From: JADKFD01 sp050250665 | GTDB lineage: Bacteria; Pseudomonadota; Gammaproteobacteria; Xanthomonadales; SZUA-5 | Direction: 5' to 3' | NCBI GenBank assembly: GCA_050250665.1 | Contig: JBFWOF010000031.1 | Coordinates: 11,126 to 75,125, forward strand | DNA: 64,000 nucleotides | Shown: positions 1 through 8,461 of the stretch, one piece after another | Layout: each line of letters starts with the position of its first letter | Position numbering within the stretch: position 1 is the first letter of the stretch | Program-made: the position numbers and the translations under genes | The notes under the pieces: generated by a model | What the model was told of the DNA's origin: nothing | The model's input: the letters and a program-made list of their open reading frames with translations, nothing else | Databases searched by the model: none

Positions 1-1302
1 GATGCGCAGTCCATTGAGACCCTGCGCCAGCGCCGCGCCCGCGTGCTCGGGCCTTCGCTGTCGCTGAGCTACCGCAATCCGCTGAAGATCGTGCGCGGCC
101 GCGGCGCCTATCTCTACGACCACCACGGTCGCGCCTATGTCGACGGCGTCAACAACATCTGCCACGTCGGCCACTGCCATCCCCATGTGGTGCAGGCGCA
201 GGCGCGGCAGGCCGCGCTGCTGAACACCAACACCCGCTATCTGCACGACACCCTGATTGACTACGCCGAACGCCTGGGCGCGAAATTTCCGCAGCCGCTG
301 TCGGTGGTCTACATGATGTGCTCGGGCACCGAGGCCAACGAACTGGCTCTGCGCATCGCCCGTACCGTCACCGGTCGTCGCCACGTGCTGACACTGGACT
401 GGGGCTATCACGGCAACAGCGGCGGGCTGATCGATGTCAGCCCCTACAAGTTCAATCGCAAGGGCGGGCGCGGCAAGCCCGAGCAGGTCGAGATCGCCCT
501 GCTGCCCGATCCCTATCGCGGACCGTACAAGGGTTATGGCGTCGACAGCACGGCGGCCTATGTGCAGTCAGTGACCGAGAAACTGGCGCTGATCCGCAGC
601 AACACCGGTGCTGGTCCGGCGGCTTTCATTGCCGAAGCGATTTCCGGTTGCGGCGGGCAGATCATGTATCCGCAAGGCTACCTCGGCGCCGCCGCCCGCG
701 AGGTGCGCGCGGCGGGTGGCCTGGTCATCGTCGACGAAGTCCAGACCGGTTTTGGCCGGGTCGGCAGCCACTGGTGGGCGCATCAGTTGCAGGACGTCGT
801 TCCCGATATCGTCACCCTGGGCAAACCCATCGGCAATGGCCACCCGATGGCGGCCGTGATCACCACGCCGGAGATCGCCAGCGCCTTTGCCAACGGCATG
901 GAATTCTTCTCCTCCTTCGGCGGCAATCCGGTGTCCACGGCTATCGGCATGGCGGTGCTGGACGTCATCGAGAACGAACAGCTGCTCGAGCACGCGCAAA
1001 GCACCGGGGCCTATCTCAAGGCCGGTCTGGAAGCCCTGGCCGGACGCTTTGACCTGATCGGCGACGTCCGCGGCACCGGCCTGTTTCTGGGCGTGGAGCT
1101 GGTGCGCGACCGCAGCACGCTGGAACCGGCAACGGCCGAGGCCGCCGATCTGATCAACCACGCCCGCGAGCAGGGCGTGCTGCTGTCCACCGACGGCCCC
1201 TGGGACAACGTCATCAAGATCAAGCCGCCGATGGTGTTCGGGAAGACCGAAGCGGATCTGATGCTGGAGGCTCTGGAGAGCGGGTTGACGGCTATGGCCT
1301 AG
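1..1302 (+). CDS. Class III PLP-dependent aminotransferase / phospho-lyase, 3' part (cut by left edge)
   Basis: The reading frame is open from the first base, so the true start lies outside the window; a GTG at 43 is only an internal candidate. The protein is a fold-type I, class III aminotransferase: it has the SGTEANELALR cofactor-pocket motif, DEVQTGFGR, and the PLP lysine in TLGKPIGNGHP. The segments LSYRNPLKIVRG, NNICHVGHCHP, LNTNTRYLH and PDPYRGPYKG resemble the ethanolamine-phosphate phospho-lyase (AGXT2L) subgroup more than ordinary omega-transaminases. In bacteria this subgroup is often the C-terminal domain of a longer protein with an aminoglycoside-phosphotransferase-like kinase domain. 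The in-frame sequence DAQSIETLRQRRARVLGPSL running off the edge fits such a fusion, but this cannot be confirmed here. The substrate is inferred. Confidence 0.85.
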   Translation, partial: DAQSIETLRQRRARVLGPSLSLSYRNPLKIVRGRGAYLYDHHGRAYVDGVNNICHVGHCHPHVVQAQARQAALLNTNTRYLHDTLIDYAERLGAKFPQPLSVVYMMCSGTEANELALRIARTVTGRRHVLTLDWGYHGNSGGLIDVSPYKFNRKGGRGKPEQVEIALLPDPYRGPYKGYGVDSTAAYVQSVTEKLALIRSNTGAGPAAFIAEAISGCGGQIMYPQGYLGAAAREVRAAGGLVIVDEVQTGFGRVGSHWWAHQLQDVVPDIVTLGKPIGNGHPMAAVITTPEIASAFANGMEFFSSFGGNPVSTAIGMAVLDVIENEQLLEHAQSTGAYLKAGLEALAGRFDLIGDVRGTGLFLGVELVRDRSTLEPATAEAADLINHAREQGVLLSTDGPWDNVIKIKPPMVFGKTEADLMLEALESGLTAMA

Positions 1303-1326
1303 CGCGGAGCCGCAGGCCGGCTGATC

Positions 1327-1407
1327 GTGGAGGGCGCCGCGCTGCGGCGCCGCTGTTGGGCTTCATGCAGATCAAGAGCGGCCGCGCAGGCGCGCGTCCC
1401 TCCTCAA
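1327..1407. repeat. 80-bp dispersed element with inverted ends, copy 1
   Basis: Segment beginning GGAGGGCGCCGCGC and ending GCGCGCGTCCCTCC, so its ends are near-inverted repeats. Close copies lie at 31735-31814 and 62567-62646. It occupies the spacer between the aminotransferase and the SDR gene and has no credible coding capacity. The rest of 1303-1545 shows nothing recognisable except the ribosome binding site of the next gene. Confidence 0.8.
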
Positions 1408-1545
1408 TGTTGCTTCGTGCTTGCCCGACACGACAGGCGGCTCGCATGGACGACGCTTCCCGATCTGCTTCTGAGTCATCATGAGCGAGGAGATCCACGG
1501 GCACATGGCCCGAGCGTTCTCGCCCCATCACCCGCCGGAGGCCTC

Positions 1546-2472
1546 ATGCGTTTCGATCTCGATGCTGTTCCAGACCAGGCCGGTCGGCTGGCCATCGTCA
1601 CCGGCGCCAATACCGGGCTCGGCTTTGAGACCACCCGTTATTTCGCGCTGAAAGGCATGCAGGTGGTCATGGCCTGCCGCAGCGAGGATCGCGCGCGAGC
1701 GGCCAAGGCCGAGATCGAGGCCGAGATACCGGGCGCCAGGCTCAGCGTGCTGCCGCTGGACCTGAGCGATCTGGCCTCGGTGCGCGCCTTTGCCACCCGC
1801 TTTCGCCAGCAGCACTCATCGCTGGACCTGCTGATCAACAACGCCGGCATCATGTGGACGCCCTATGCCCGATCCGTCGATGGTTTCGAGGGGCAGATGG
1901 CGGCCAACTACTTCGGCCACTTCCTGCTGACCTCGCTGCTGCTGGAGCTGATGCCCGATCAACCCGAGTCGCGCGTGGTCACGCTCAGCAGCATCGCCCA
2001 CAAGCAGCCGCTGCGACGGATCCGCTTCGAGGACATCCACTGGGAGCAGGGCTACAACAAGTATCAGGCCTACGCCCAGACCAAGCTGGCCTGTCTGATG
2101 TTCGCCCGCGAGTTGCAGCAGCGACTGCAGGGCGCCGGCCGCCGCGTGCTGTCGCTGGCGGCGCATCCGGGCGTGTCCCAGACCGAACTGGTGCGCACGC
2201 TGAAACCCTGGCAGGTGCTGCTGATGCGCTACAGCATCGGCCCGCTGCTGTTTCACCCGCCGCGGCTGGCGGCATTGCCGACGGTGATGGCGGCATTGCA
2301 GCCCGAGGCCCAAGGCGGCGACTACTTTGGCCCGCAAGGCTGGCGCGAGATGAAAGGCGCACCCGGCAAGGCCCACGTATCCCGCTGCGCCCGCGACGAG
2401 GACGCAGCGAAGAAACTGTGGGAGCTGTCGGAGCGGCTGACCGGGGCAGACTACCGCCAGAAAGCATCCTGA
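1546..2472 (+). CDS. Short-chain dehydrogenase/reductase (retinol dehydrogenase-like)
   Basis: A 308-residue SDR with a Rossmann fold. The NAD(P)-binding TGANTGLG motif is at residues 19-26, NNAG at about 98-101, and the catalytic Tyr/Lys pair at Tyr176 and Lys180 in YAQTK; a serine precedes them in TLSSIAH. The ATG at 1546 follows a GGAG at 1537-1540. A longer open frame reaches back to 1327 but runs through the dispersed repeat and is not likely translated. The insertions and length resemble the retinol-dehydrogenase/WW-oxidoreductase-like branch of SDRs, but the substrate cannot be read from sequence. It follows the aminotransferase on the same strand with 243 bp between, so cotranscription is uncertain. 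Confidence 0.85.
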   Translation: MRFDLDAVPDQAGRLAIVTGANTGLGFETTRYFALKGMQVVMACRSEDRARAAKAEIEAEIPGARLSVLPLDLSDLASVRAFATRFRQQHSSLDLLINNAGIMWTPYARSVDGFEGQMAANYFGHFLLTSLLLELMPDQPESRVVTLSSIAHKQPLRRIRFEDIHWEQGYNKYQAYAQTKLACLMFARELQQRLQGAGRRVLSLAAHPGVSQTELVRTLKPWQVLLMRYSIGPLLFHPPRLAALPTVMAALQPEAQGGDYFGPQGWREMKGAPGKAHVSRCARDEDAAKKLWELSERLTGADYRQKAS

Positions 2473-2650
2473 AACGGCAGCCAGGGCTCGCCGCAGGTCT
2501 GGCAGTCGCCGTGCTGGATAGGTTTCAGGTACAACGTGGCTCGCTGACGGCAAATGAACTCGAGCGGGACCAGCCTCGCGTCAATCGCGAATCATAGTCA
2601 CCTGAGACAGCTTCAGTGGCGCAGCCCGTGCAACTGCTTCCACCATTGCG

Positions 2651-3427
2651 CTATTGCCAGGCCGTCCGAGTGCACTCACGCAGGATCTCGTTGAGCTCTC
2701 TCGCGCCCAGAGTGGCGCTTGAACGTATCGAATCCTTCGCTGTTTCCGCGCGATCGAGTTCGGCAATCAGCCAGCGACGAGCGGGCTCATCCAGCGGAGT
2801 CTCGTCCCCCTCTCGGGATTCGGCCTTGGCCGTGGCCAGATCGCCGATCATGGAACGCTCCACATCGGACACCCAGTCGGCTGCTGTCAATCGACTGAAC
2901 TCGGTGGGCGGCTGGCTGCCGGTCTGTTCAATCCAGCGACAGGCCAACAGTGGCCGCAACACGTAGAACACCTTCTTGAGGCGCACGGGATCGGCCGCAA
3001 CATGGCTGTTGTAGACGCCGCGCGCCATGCTCAGATAATGGTGATAGCCCGCCTGCGCGCGAAATGCTGCGGAAATCAGTGTGCGCAGCCTTTGTGCCAG
3101 GTCACCGCGCTCGGCATAGACGATGGGCGAGCCCAGCCATTCGTTCAGGGCCAGATTGCAGCGCAGGAACAGGTTCAGCGTCTTGCGCAGATCCCAGCCG
3201 GACAGGTCCAGGTCGCCGGGCAACATGGCTTCGATCACATCGCGCGGCTCATCAATGCGGATGTACCAATCGCGTCGGTGCACGTAGATGAAGCGCACAT
3301 CGTAGTCGCTGTCGGGCGACGCAAAGCCCCAGGCTCGCGAGCCCGACTCGGCAGCGAACAGGATCCGGACATCCTGATCCCTCTCGATGTCTGCGATGGC
3401 TCTTTGTATGGCTTCGGCTACAGACAT
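2651..3427 (-). CDS. Predicted nucleotidyltransferase (COG3541-like), second of a tandem pair
   Basis: 258 residues. Near the N-terminus it carries the polymerase-beta-type nucleotidyltransferase signature: GSRAWG (residues 29-34) followed by DSDYD with metal-binding Asp41 and Asp43. The rest is a helical domain like that of the COG3541/YcgL-type predicted nucleotidyltransferases. Its start overlaps the stop of the upstream gene by 10 bp, so the two are translationally coupled. It is clearly related to that neighbour (same GSRA-x-G ... DSD-x-D core), suggesting an ancient duplication or a heteromeric pair. Substrate and target are unknown; some family members are associated with RNA repair. 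The 178 bp between its stop and the SDR gene shows no feature. Confidence 0.75.
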   Translation of the reverse strand: MSVAEAIQRAIADIERDQDVRILFAAESGSRAWGFASPDSDYDVRFIYVHRRDWYIRIDEPRDVIEAMLPGDLDLSGWDLRKTLNLFLRCNLALNEWLGSPIVYAERGDLAQRLRTLISAAFRAQAGYHHYLSMARGVYNSHVAADPVRLKKVFYVLRPLLACRWIEQTGSQPPTEFSRLTAADWVSDVERSMIGDLATAKAESREGDETPLDEPARRWLIAELDRAETAKDSIRSSATLGARELNEILRECTRTAWQ

Positions 3428-4515
3428 CGTTGCTCCCAGTTGTGAGTCAGTTCGCGCAACAGTGCATCGACGGATGCCGCATTCGCGGCTTCAGGCAGAG
3501 CTGCATGATCACGCAGTGCCACGCAGCGGGACTTGATGTCCTGTGCCAGCTGCATCACCTCTGTGTAGCTCAGGCGCCCCGCGCGTACATCCAGCAGCAG
3601 TGATTGCTGTTCCCCCTCGAAACGGATGATGGGCTGACCGCACTGCAATATGGACTCGCCCGACAGCAACAGGCGGATCGTGTGCATCAGGTTCTTGGCA
3701 TCGTAATCGAGCTCACCCGATTCCTGTTGTCGCCAGCGTGCTTCATTGCGCTCGGCGCGCCAGGTCCAGTAGTTGCGGTGGTCATCCATGGCCTGGCGCC
3801 AGGCGTGTTCGTTGTAGAGCAGGAGTCCCAAGAAGCTCGACGCTTCCTCCTCCAGACTTATCGATTCCAGCGCGATGCTGTCGCCGCGAAACACGCCGCG
3901 CCCGGCAGCGCTGACCTGGTAGAGCCGGTACACGCCTTGTGCGTGTTCCAGTCGAGCCGCGTGGCAATGTTGCAGGTCAATGCCACTGCCCGACAGGGGC
4001 GTGGGTCGGCAGGGTGTGTCGGTGCGGCCAGCCAACGCCTCGCGCGTCAGCACATGGCAATAGTCCTCCTTGCGCGGCGGTGTTTCCGACTTGGGCTGGT
4101 TGATCCACTTGTTCTGACCCTTGGCTTTCTTGATCTGGCTGAAGGCATAGCCGACATGGGTGTCGGCGTATTGGCGGGTGATGAAGAGTGCGCGGTTTTC
4201 GCGCAACAGCTGCATTTCCGGCGTGTCGATCAGCACGCAGTCTTCCGGCATGTACAGCAGTTCGAGGATGTTGGGATTTGCCGCCCCCAGGAGTTCCAGG
4301 GTGCGTCGGAGGCTGTAGTACACCGTGTTGTGGCGTTCGTCGGAAACTTGTGCGCTCGGTGGCGTCAGCGCCACAAATTCCGAGCCTGGCTGTGCGTATA
4401 TGCCCCTGATGTCGGTGTCGCTGTCTGCGTTGGCTGTGCCGTAGGCGCGGCTACCCGACACACACTCGAAGAGGATGCGTTCTCGATGCTGCGAGGTTAG
4501 TGCCTGCAAGTCCAT
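3418..4515 (-). CDS. Predicted nucleotidyltransferase (COG3541-like), first of a tandem pair
   Basis: 365 residues. The core is GSRAYG (residues 21-26) and DSDTD with Asp33 and Asp35 as predicted metal ligands, so the protein should bind a nucleoside triphosphate. It is about 100 residues longer than its downstream paralogue, with an extra central region holding basic and aromatic stretches (KKAKGQNKWINQPK) that could contact nucleic acid. It lies 53 bp downstream of a phosphoribosyltransferase on the same strand and overlaps the second nucleotidyltransferase by 10 bp, giving a probable three-gene operon 5228-2651. No frameshift is visible. The function is unknown; a role in RNA end modification or nucleotide signalling is speculation. 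Confidence 0.75.
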   Translation of the reverse strand: MDLQALTSQHRERILFECVSGSRAYGTANADSDTDIRGIYAQPGSEFVALTPPSAQVSDERHNTVYYSLRRTLELLGAANPNILELLYMPEDCVLIDTPEMQLLRENRALFITRQYADTHVGYAFSQIKKAKGQNKWINQPKSETPPRKEDYCHVLTREALAGRTDTPCRPTPLSGSGIDLQHCHAARLEHAQGVYRLYQVSAAGRGVFRGDSIALESISLEEEASSFLGLLLYNEHAWRQAMDDHRNYWTWRAERNEARWRQQESGELDYDAKNLMHTIRLLLSGESILQCGQPIIRFEGEQQSLLLDVRAGRLSYTEVMQLAQDIKSRCVALRDHAALPEAANAASVDALLRELTHNWEQRCL

Positions 4516-4568
4516 GGGTGCCTGCGATCAGTGAATCCGGCAGGCTAACCAAGTCGAGCGTGATCAGG

Positions 4569-5228
4569 CTAGCCCGACTTCCCCGAGATTGCGAATGGCG
4601 CCAGCATCGCCTTGACCTCCACATCCTCGACCGGGCGGAAGTCGATGTAGTACTGGCCGACGGCGCGGAAATCTTCGGGCGCGGCGAGGTAGACCAGATC
4701 GTGGGTGATCTCGCGCAGGCGCGAGAGGCAGTCCCGGGAGGCGATCGGCGTGGCGCAGATCAGGCGCTCGGGTTTCTGCGGCAGCAGCGATTCGATCGCT
4801 GCGATCATGGTGGCGCCGGTGGCGATGCCATCGTCGACCACCAGTACCAATCGACCGCGGACCTCGGGTGGCACTCGTCCCTGCACCCAGGCGACGCGCC
4901 GCTCGCGCATCAGGGCCAACTCACGCTCGGCCAGCGCATCGATCTGCGCGGCACTGATGTCCATATCCGCCGTGCTGTCGAAGACAAAGCGCCAGCCGTT
5001 CTCGGCCACGGCGCCGATAGCGAGTTCCGGGTTGGAAGGGGCACCGATCTTGCGGGCCTGGACCATGTCCAGATCTCCACCCAGTTCCCGGGCGACGATC
5101 TGGCCGATCGGAACTCCGCCCCGCGGCAGCGCCAGCACCAGCGGCCTATAGCCACGGTATTCGTCCAATGCCCTCGCCAGCAAGTGCGCGGCGGCAGTGC
5201 GGTCAGCAAAGGGCAGTCGGATGTTCAT
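4569..5228 (-). CDS. Type I phosphoribosyltransferase-family protein
   Basis: 219 residues with the PRPP-binding loop VLVVDDGIATGAT at residues 128-140 and the N-terminal LALPRGGVPIG segment typical of stand-alone predicted phosphoribosyltransferases (COG1926-type). The family transfers or binds 5-phosphoribosyl groups; the partner base cannot be told from sequence. It opens the minus-strand group that continues into two nucleotidyltransferases, so all three may act on nucleotides or RNA. ATG at 5228; 43 bp separate it from the stop of the upstream hybrid kinase on the same strand, so it may also be read from that gene. Confidence 0.8.
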   Translation of the reverse strand: MNIRLPFADRTAAAHLLARALDEYRGYRPLVLALPRGGVPIGQIVARELGGDLDMVQARKIGAPSNPELAIGAVAENGWRFVFDSTADMDISAAQIDALAERELALMRERRVAWVQGRVPPEVRGRLVLVVDDGIATGATMIAAIESLLPQKPERLICATPIASRDCLSRLREITHDLVYLAAPEDFRAVGQYYIDFRPVEDVEVKAMLAPFAISGKSG

Positions 5229-5271
5229 GGCTGCAGCGTAGCCGGCTCTGCGCGCGCGGTCTTGATGCAGG

Positions 5272-8139
5272 TCAAGCGGTCTCGTTTCGAGCGGAGGCCC
5301 CCGGTCCCAGCCATCGCTCCAGCAGGATCTGCAAGGACGTCAGTTCCACGGGTTTGACCAACACGTCATCCATTCCCGCGTCGATGGAGCCCGCCCGGGC
5401 CTCGTGCATTGCGTTGGCCGTATAGCCGATGATGGGCGTGCGGCGTCGGTCGGGTGATTCGCTCTCGATCTTGCGTATGGCCCGCACCAGGGCGTGGCCG
5501 TCCAGTCTCGGCATGTGGTAGTCGGAGAAGATCAGGTCATACTCGTTCTGTTCCCACAAACGTAGCGCCTCCATGCCGTCCGTGGCTTTGTCCGCACTGA
5601 AACCCAGCGCGGCCACCTGCAGTGACAACAGTTCCAGATTTACCGGGTTGTCGTCTGCAATCAGCAGGTGCCCTCTGCCCTGCGCGAGCACATTGGCGTA
5701 AGGCGTCGTCGGGGACGGATTCGCCGGTGGCGGCGGACTGTCAGCCGGGGTCTCGGCCACGGCGAGGTCGAGGGTCAGGCTCATTGTTGTCCCACGGTCG
5801 ACCACGCTATCGATGCTGAGCTTGCCCTGCATCATTTCCACCAGCCGACGGGAAATGACCAGACCCAGACCTGTGCCGCCAAATTCGCGCGTCGTGTCGC
5901 CATCGGCCTGGACAAAGGGCTGAAACAGCTTGCCTTGCGCTTCTGGTGAGATGCCAATGCCGGTGTCGGCAACCTCGATCAGGATACTGGCAGTACCCGT
6001 GGTGTAGCCGAGCTGCCGCGCGCTCACGGTCACTCCGCCGTGCCGGGTAAACTTGATCGCGTTGCCGATCAGATTGAACAACACCTGCTTGAGTCTGAGC
6101 GGGTCACAGATCAGGCGTTCGGGGATTTGTGGGTCCCAATCCAGCTTCAGGCTGAGTCCCTTGCTGAGGGCGCTGCTGGAGAAGGTATTGACCGCAGAAT
6201 CGATGAGTTGCCTGAGGGCTACGGGTTCCGGACGAACCTCCAGCAAACCCGCCTCGATCTTGGAGAAATCGAGAACGTCATCAATGATTCCTACCAGAGC
6301 CTTGGATGAGTCCTTCAGCACGGCGAGCATGCGGGAGCTATCTTCAGAGTCCGGAGTCCCTGCCAGGAGATCCACTGTGCCGACGATGGCGTTCAGAGGC
6401 GTGCGGATCTCGTGTGACATATTGGCCAGAAACGCACTCTTCGCACGACTGCCAGCTTCCGCTTGCTGTTGCGCCCGACGCAAAGCCTGCGCCTGTTCCT
6501 TCAGTTGACGATTGGAACGCCGCAGCGAGGCTTCGTTGGCAACGCGCTCGGTAATATCCTGAAAAATGCCGGTCAGCCGTGCTGCCTTGCCGTTCACAGC
6601 CGTGACCTGGCCGGTCGTTCGCGCCCAGATCTGACGCCCCTTCACGGTGGTGATCTGCAGTACCAGGTCGTAGGGCTGGAGCGTTTCAACGGCGAGACGA
6701 AAGGTCTTCAACAGCTTCTTTCGCGAGGCGCGATCATAGAAATTGATCGCCGTTTCCACGCTGGGTTGGTACTCCTCCGGGCTGGTGTCATGAAGGCGGA
6801 AGGTCTCCCGTGTCCAATACAGCGTTGAACTCTGCAGGTCGAGCTCCCAGCCGCCCACTTTCGCAATCGCCTGGGAAGCCTCGAGCAATCGTCGGTGGGT
6901 GCCGAGCTCAGCACTGGCTGCCCGAGCCTCGGTGACATCACGGCCACTGGCGAATATGTCGCCGTCAGCCTGGGCCGTCGCCTGCCAGGCGATGATCCGG
7001 TAGCCGCCTGTCCGAGCAAGATACCGATTTTCGAAATCGCGGACGGTCTGACCGGCAGATACGACCGTCACCGCCTCGCCGGTGGCGGCAAGATCGTCCG
7101 GATGGATCAGGTCTCGCAGCGGACGGTGCAGCAGTTCGGTTTCCGACCAGCCGAGTGTGCGTACGAAAGCCGGATTCACGCGTTTCAGGTAGCCGTTGGC
7201 ACCCGCAACGCAGAGCAAATCGGGGGACTGCAGAAAGAAGCGGTTGCGCTCATCCTCCGCAGCAACCCGAGCACTGATGTCGTAGGCGGCGAACAGTGTC
7301 CCGCTGATCTTCCCGTCACTGCCGTGAATCGCCGCAATGGAGAGAATGACCGGAATCGAGCGTCCGTTGACCGCAGTCAGGAACCATTCCCGGGAGATGG
7401 TCTCGCCATCACCAGCCTGCGCCACCAGGGCAGGCAGGGTTTCTTCGGTGCCGACGGGGTTCGCGACTGCAGCCGCGAACAATCCCCAGCATTCCCGCCC
7501 GAGGATGTCGCTCGCCGTACAACCGAGCATGGATTCGGCGGTCGGATTGAAACGCGTCACCCGACTGTTGCGATCAATCCCGATCACGGCGGAGCCTACG
7601 CTGGCCAGCAGGGAACTCTCGAAGGTCAGTTGTCCGGCCAGACGCCGATTGGCCAGACGCAGCTCCAGCTGTACCACGACCTGGCGCGCGAGCCGGGCCA
7701 GCGCCAGCCTCTGAGGCTGAGTGAGCTTGCGCGGCACCTGATCGATGACGCACAGCGTGCCGATGTTCCTATCGTCGGGAGTGGTCAGAGGATGCCCGGC
7801 ATAGAAGCGGATTCGCGGCTCTCCCAGGACCAGCGGGTTGGAAGAAAACCTGATGTCAGCTAGCGCGTTTTCCACCTCCAGGGTGGTCTGTCCGGCGATG
7901 GCGTGAGTGCAGAAGGCGATTTCGCGCGATGTCTCGGAAACGTCCAGCCCGATCCTGCTCTTGAACCATTGCCGCGATTCGTCAATCAGCGAAATCAAGG
8001 CGATCGGTGTTTCGCAGATCTGCGAGGCGAGTGCCGTCAGATCGTCGAAATTCGGTTCTGGCAGCGTGTCGAGCACCTCATAGCGCAAGAGTGCCGCTAG
8101 CCGTTGCTCCTCGTTTGCCTTGGCGGTCTCGCTCATCAT
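5272..8139 (-). CDS. Hybrid sensor histidine kinase (GAF-PAS-PAS-PAS-HisKA-HATPase-REC)
   Basis: 955 residues with no transmembrane segment, so probably cytosolic. Order: GAF domain (about 20-165, with RYEVLDTLPE and ETSREIAFCTHAI), three PAS domains (about 170-540), HisKA with phospho-accepting His in ANMSHEIRTPLN, HATPase with the ADTGIGI and GTGLGL boxes, and a C-terminal receiver (about 825-945) with LLIADDNPVNLEL, phospho-Asp in FSDYHMP and Lys in LVKPVE. It has no Hpt domain, so it needs a separate phosphotransfer protein; an Hpt gene is present at 44822-45190, but pairing with it is only a possibility. No response-regulator gene adjoins it. The ligand sensed is unknown. The start is one of two adjacent ATG codons. 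Confidence 0.9.
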   Translation of the reverse strand: MMSETAKANEEQRLAALLRYEVLDTLPEPNFDDLTALASQICETPIALISLIDESRQWFKSRIGLDVSETSREIAFCTHAIAGQTTLEVENALADIRFSSNPLVLGEPRIRFYAGHPLTTPDDRNIGTLCVIDQVPRKLTQPQRLALARLARQVVVQLELRLANRRLAGQLTFESSLLASVGSAVIGIDRNSRVTRFNPTAESMLGCTASDILGRECWGLFAAAVANPVGTEETLPALVAQAGDGETISREWFLTAVNGRSIPVILSIAAIHGSDGKISGTLFAAYDISARVAAEDERNRFFLQSPDLLCVAGANGYLKRVNPAFVRTLGWSETELLHRPLRDLIHPDDLAATGEAVTVVSAGQTVRDFENRYLARTGGYRIIAWQATAQADGDIFASGRDVTEARAASAELGTHRRLLEASQAIAKVGGWELDLQSSTLYWTRETFRLHDTSPEEYQPSVETAINFYDRASRKKLLKTFRLAVETLQPYDLVLQITTVKGRQIWARTTGQVTAVNGKAARLTGIFQDITERVANEASLRRSNRQLKEQAQALRRAQQQAEAGSRAKSAFLANMSHEIRTPLNAIVGTVDLLAGTPDSEDSSRMLAVLKDSSKALVGIIDDVLDFSKIEAGLLEVRPEPVALRQLIDSAVNTFSSSALSKGLSLKLDWDPQIPERLICDPLRLKQVLFNLIGNAIKFTRHGGVTVSARQLGYTTGTASILIEVADTGIGISPEAQGKLFQPFVQADGDTTREFGGTGLGLVISRRLVEMMQGKLSIDSVVDRGTTMSLTLDLAVAETPADSPPPPANPSPTTPYANVLAQGRGHLLIADDNPVNLELLSLQVAALGFSADKATDGMEALRLWEQNEYDLIFSDYHMPRLDGHALVRAIRKIESESPDRRRTPIIGYTANAMHEARAGSIDAGMDDVLVKPVELTSLQILLERWLGPGASARNETA

Positions 8140-8461
8140 CGGAGGACAGGTCAGATTCAGTGTTGCACAGGCGACGCACAGTGCAGTGGCAGGACGGCAG
8201 CCGTCTTCACTTTATCAGCACCGTCACTGAAAGTGCGGGGGACGGCAGTGGCAGATTGTCACGAGGTCCCTCATCGACCGGGACGCCTGGGCGGGCGGCG
8301 TTCCAGACCGGCTTGGGTCTGGTTGACGCACCTGTGACCATGCATCGATCTGCTGCATGGCGTAGCCTCACCCCGCCGATAAGTCGAGCCAACACAGCGA
8401 AGCGGTGCTGGTCAGGCAGACCAGCGCGGAACTCTGACTGATTTCTGATAGGGAGAAGGCC
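8140..8461. other. 322-bp divergent intergenic region
   Basis: This stretch separates the divergent hybrid kinase and POT transporter genes and must hold both promoters. I see no gene, strong inverted repeat or dispersed repeat in it, and no convincing -35/-10 pair. An AGGGAGAAGG ribosome binding site directly precedes the transporter ATG. Confidence 0.5.
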
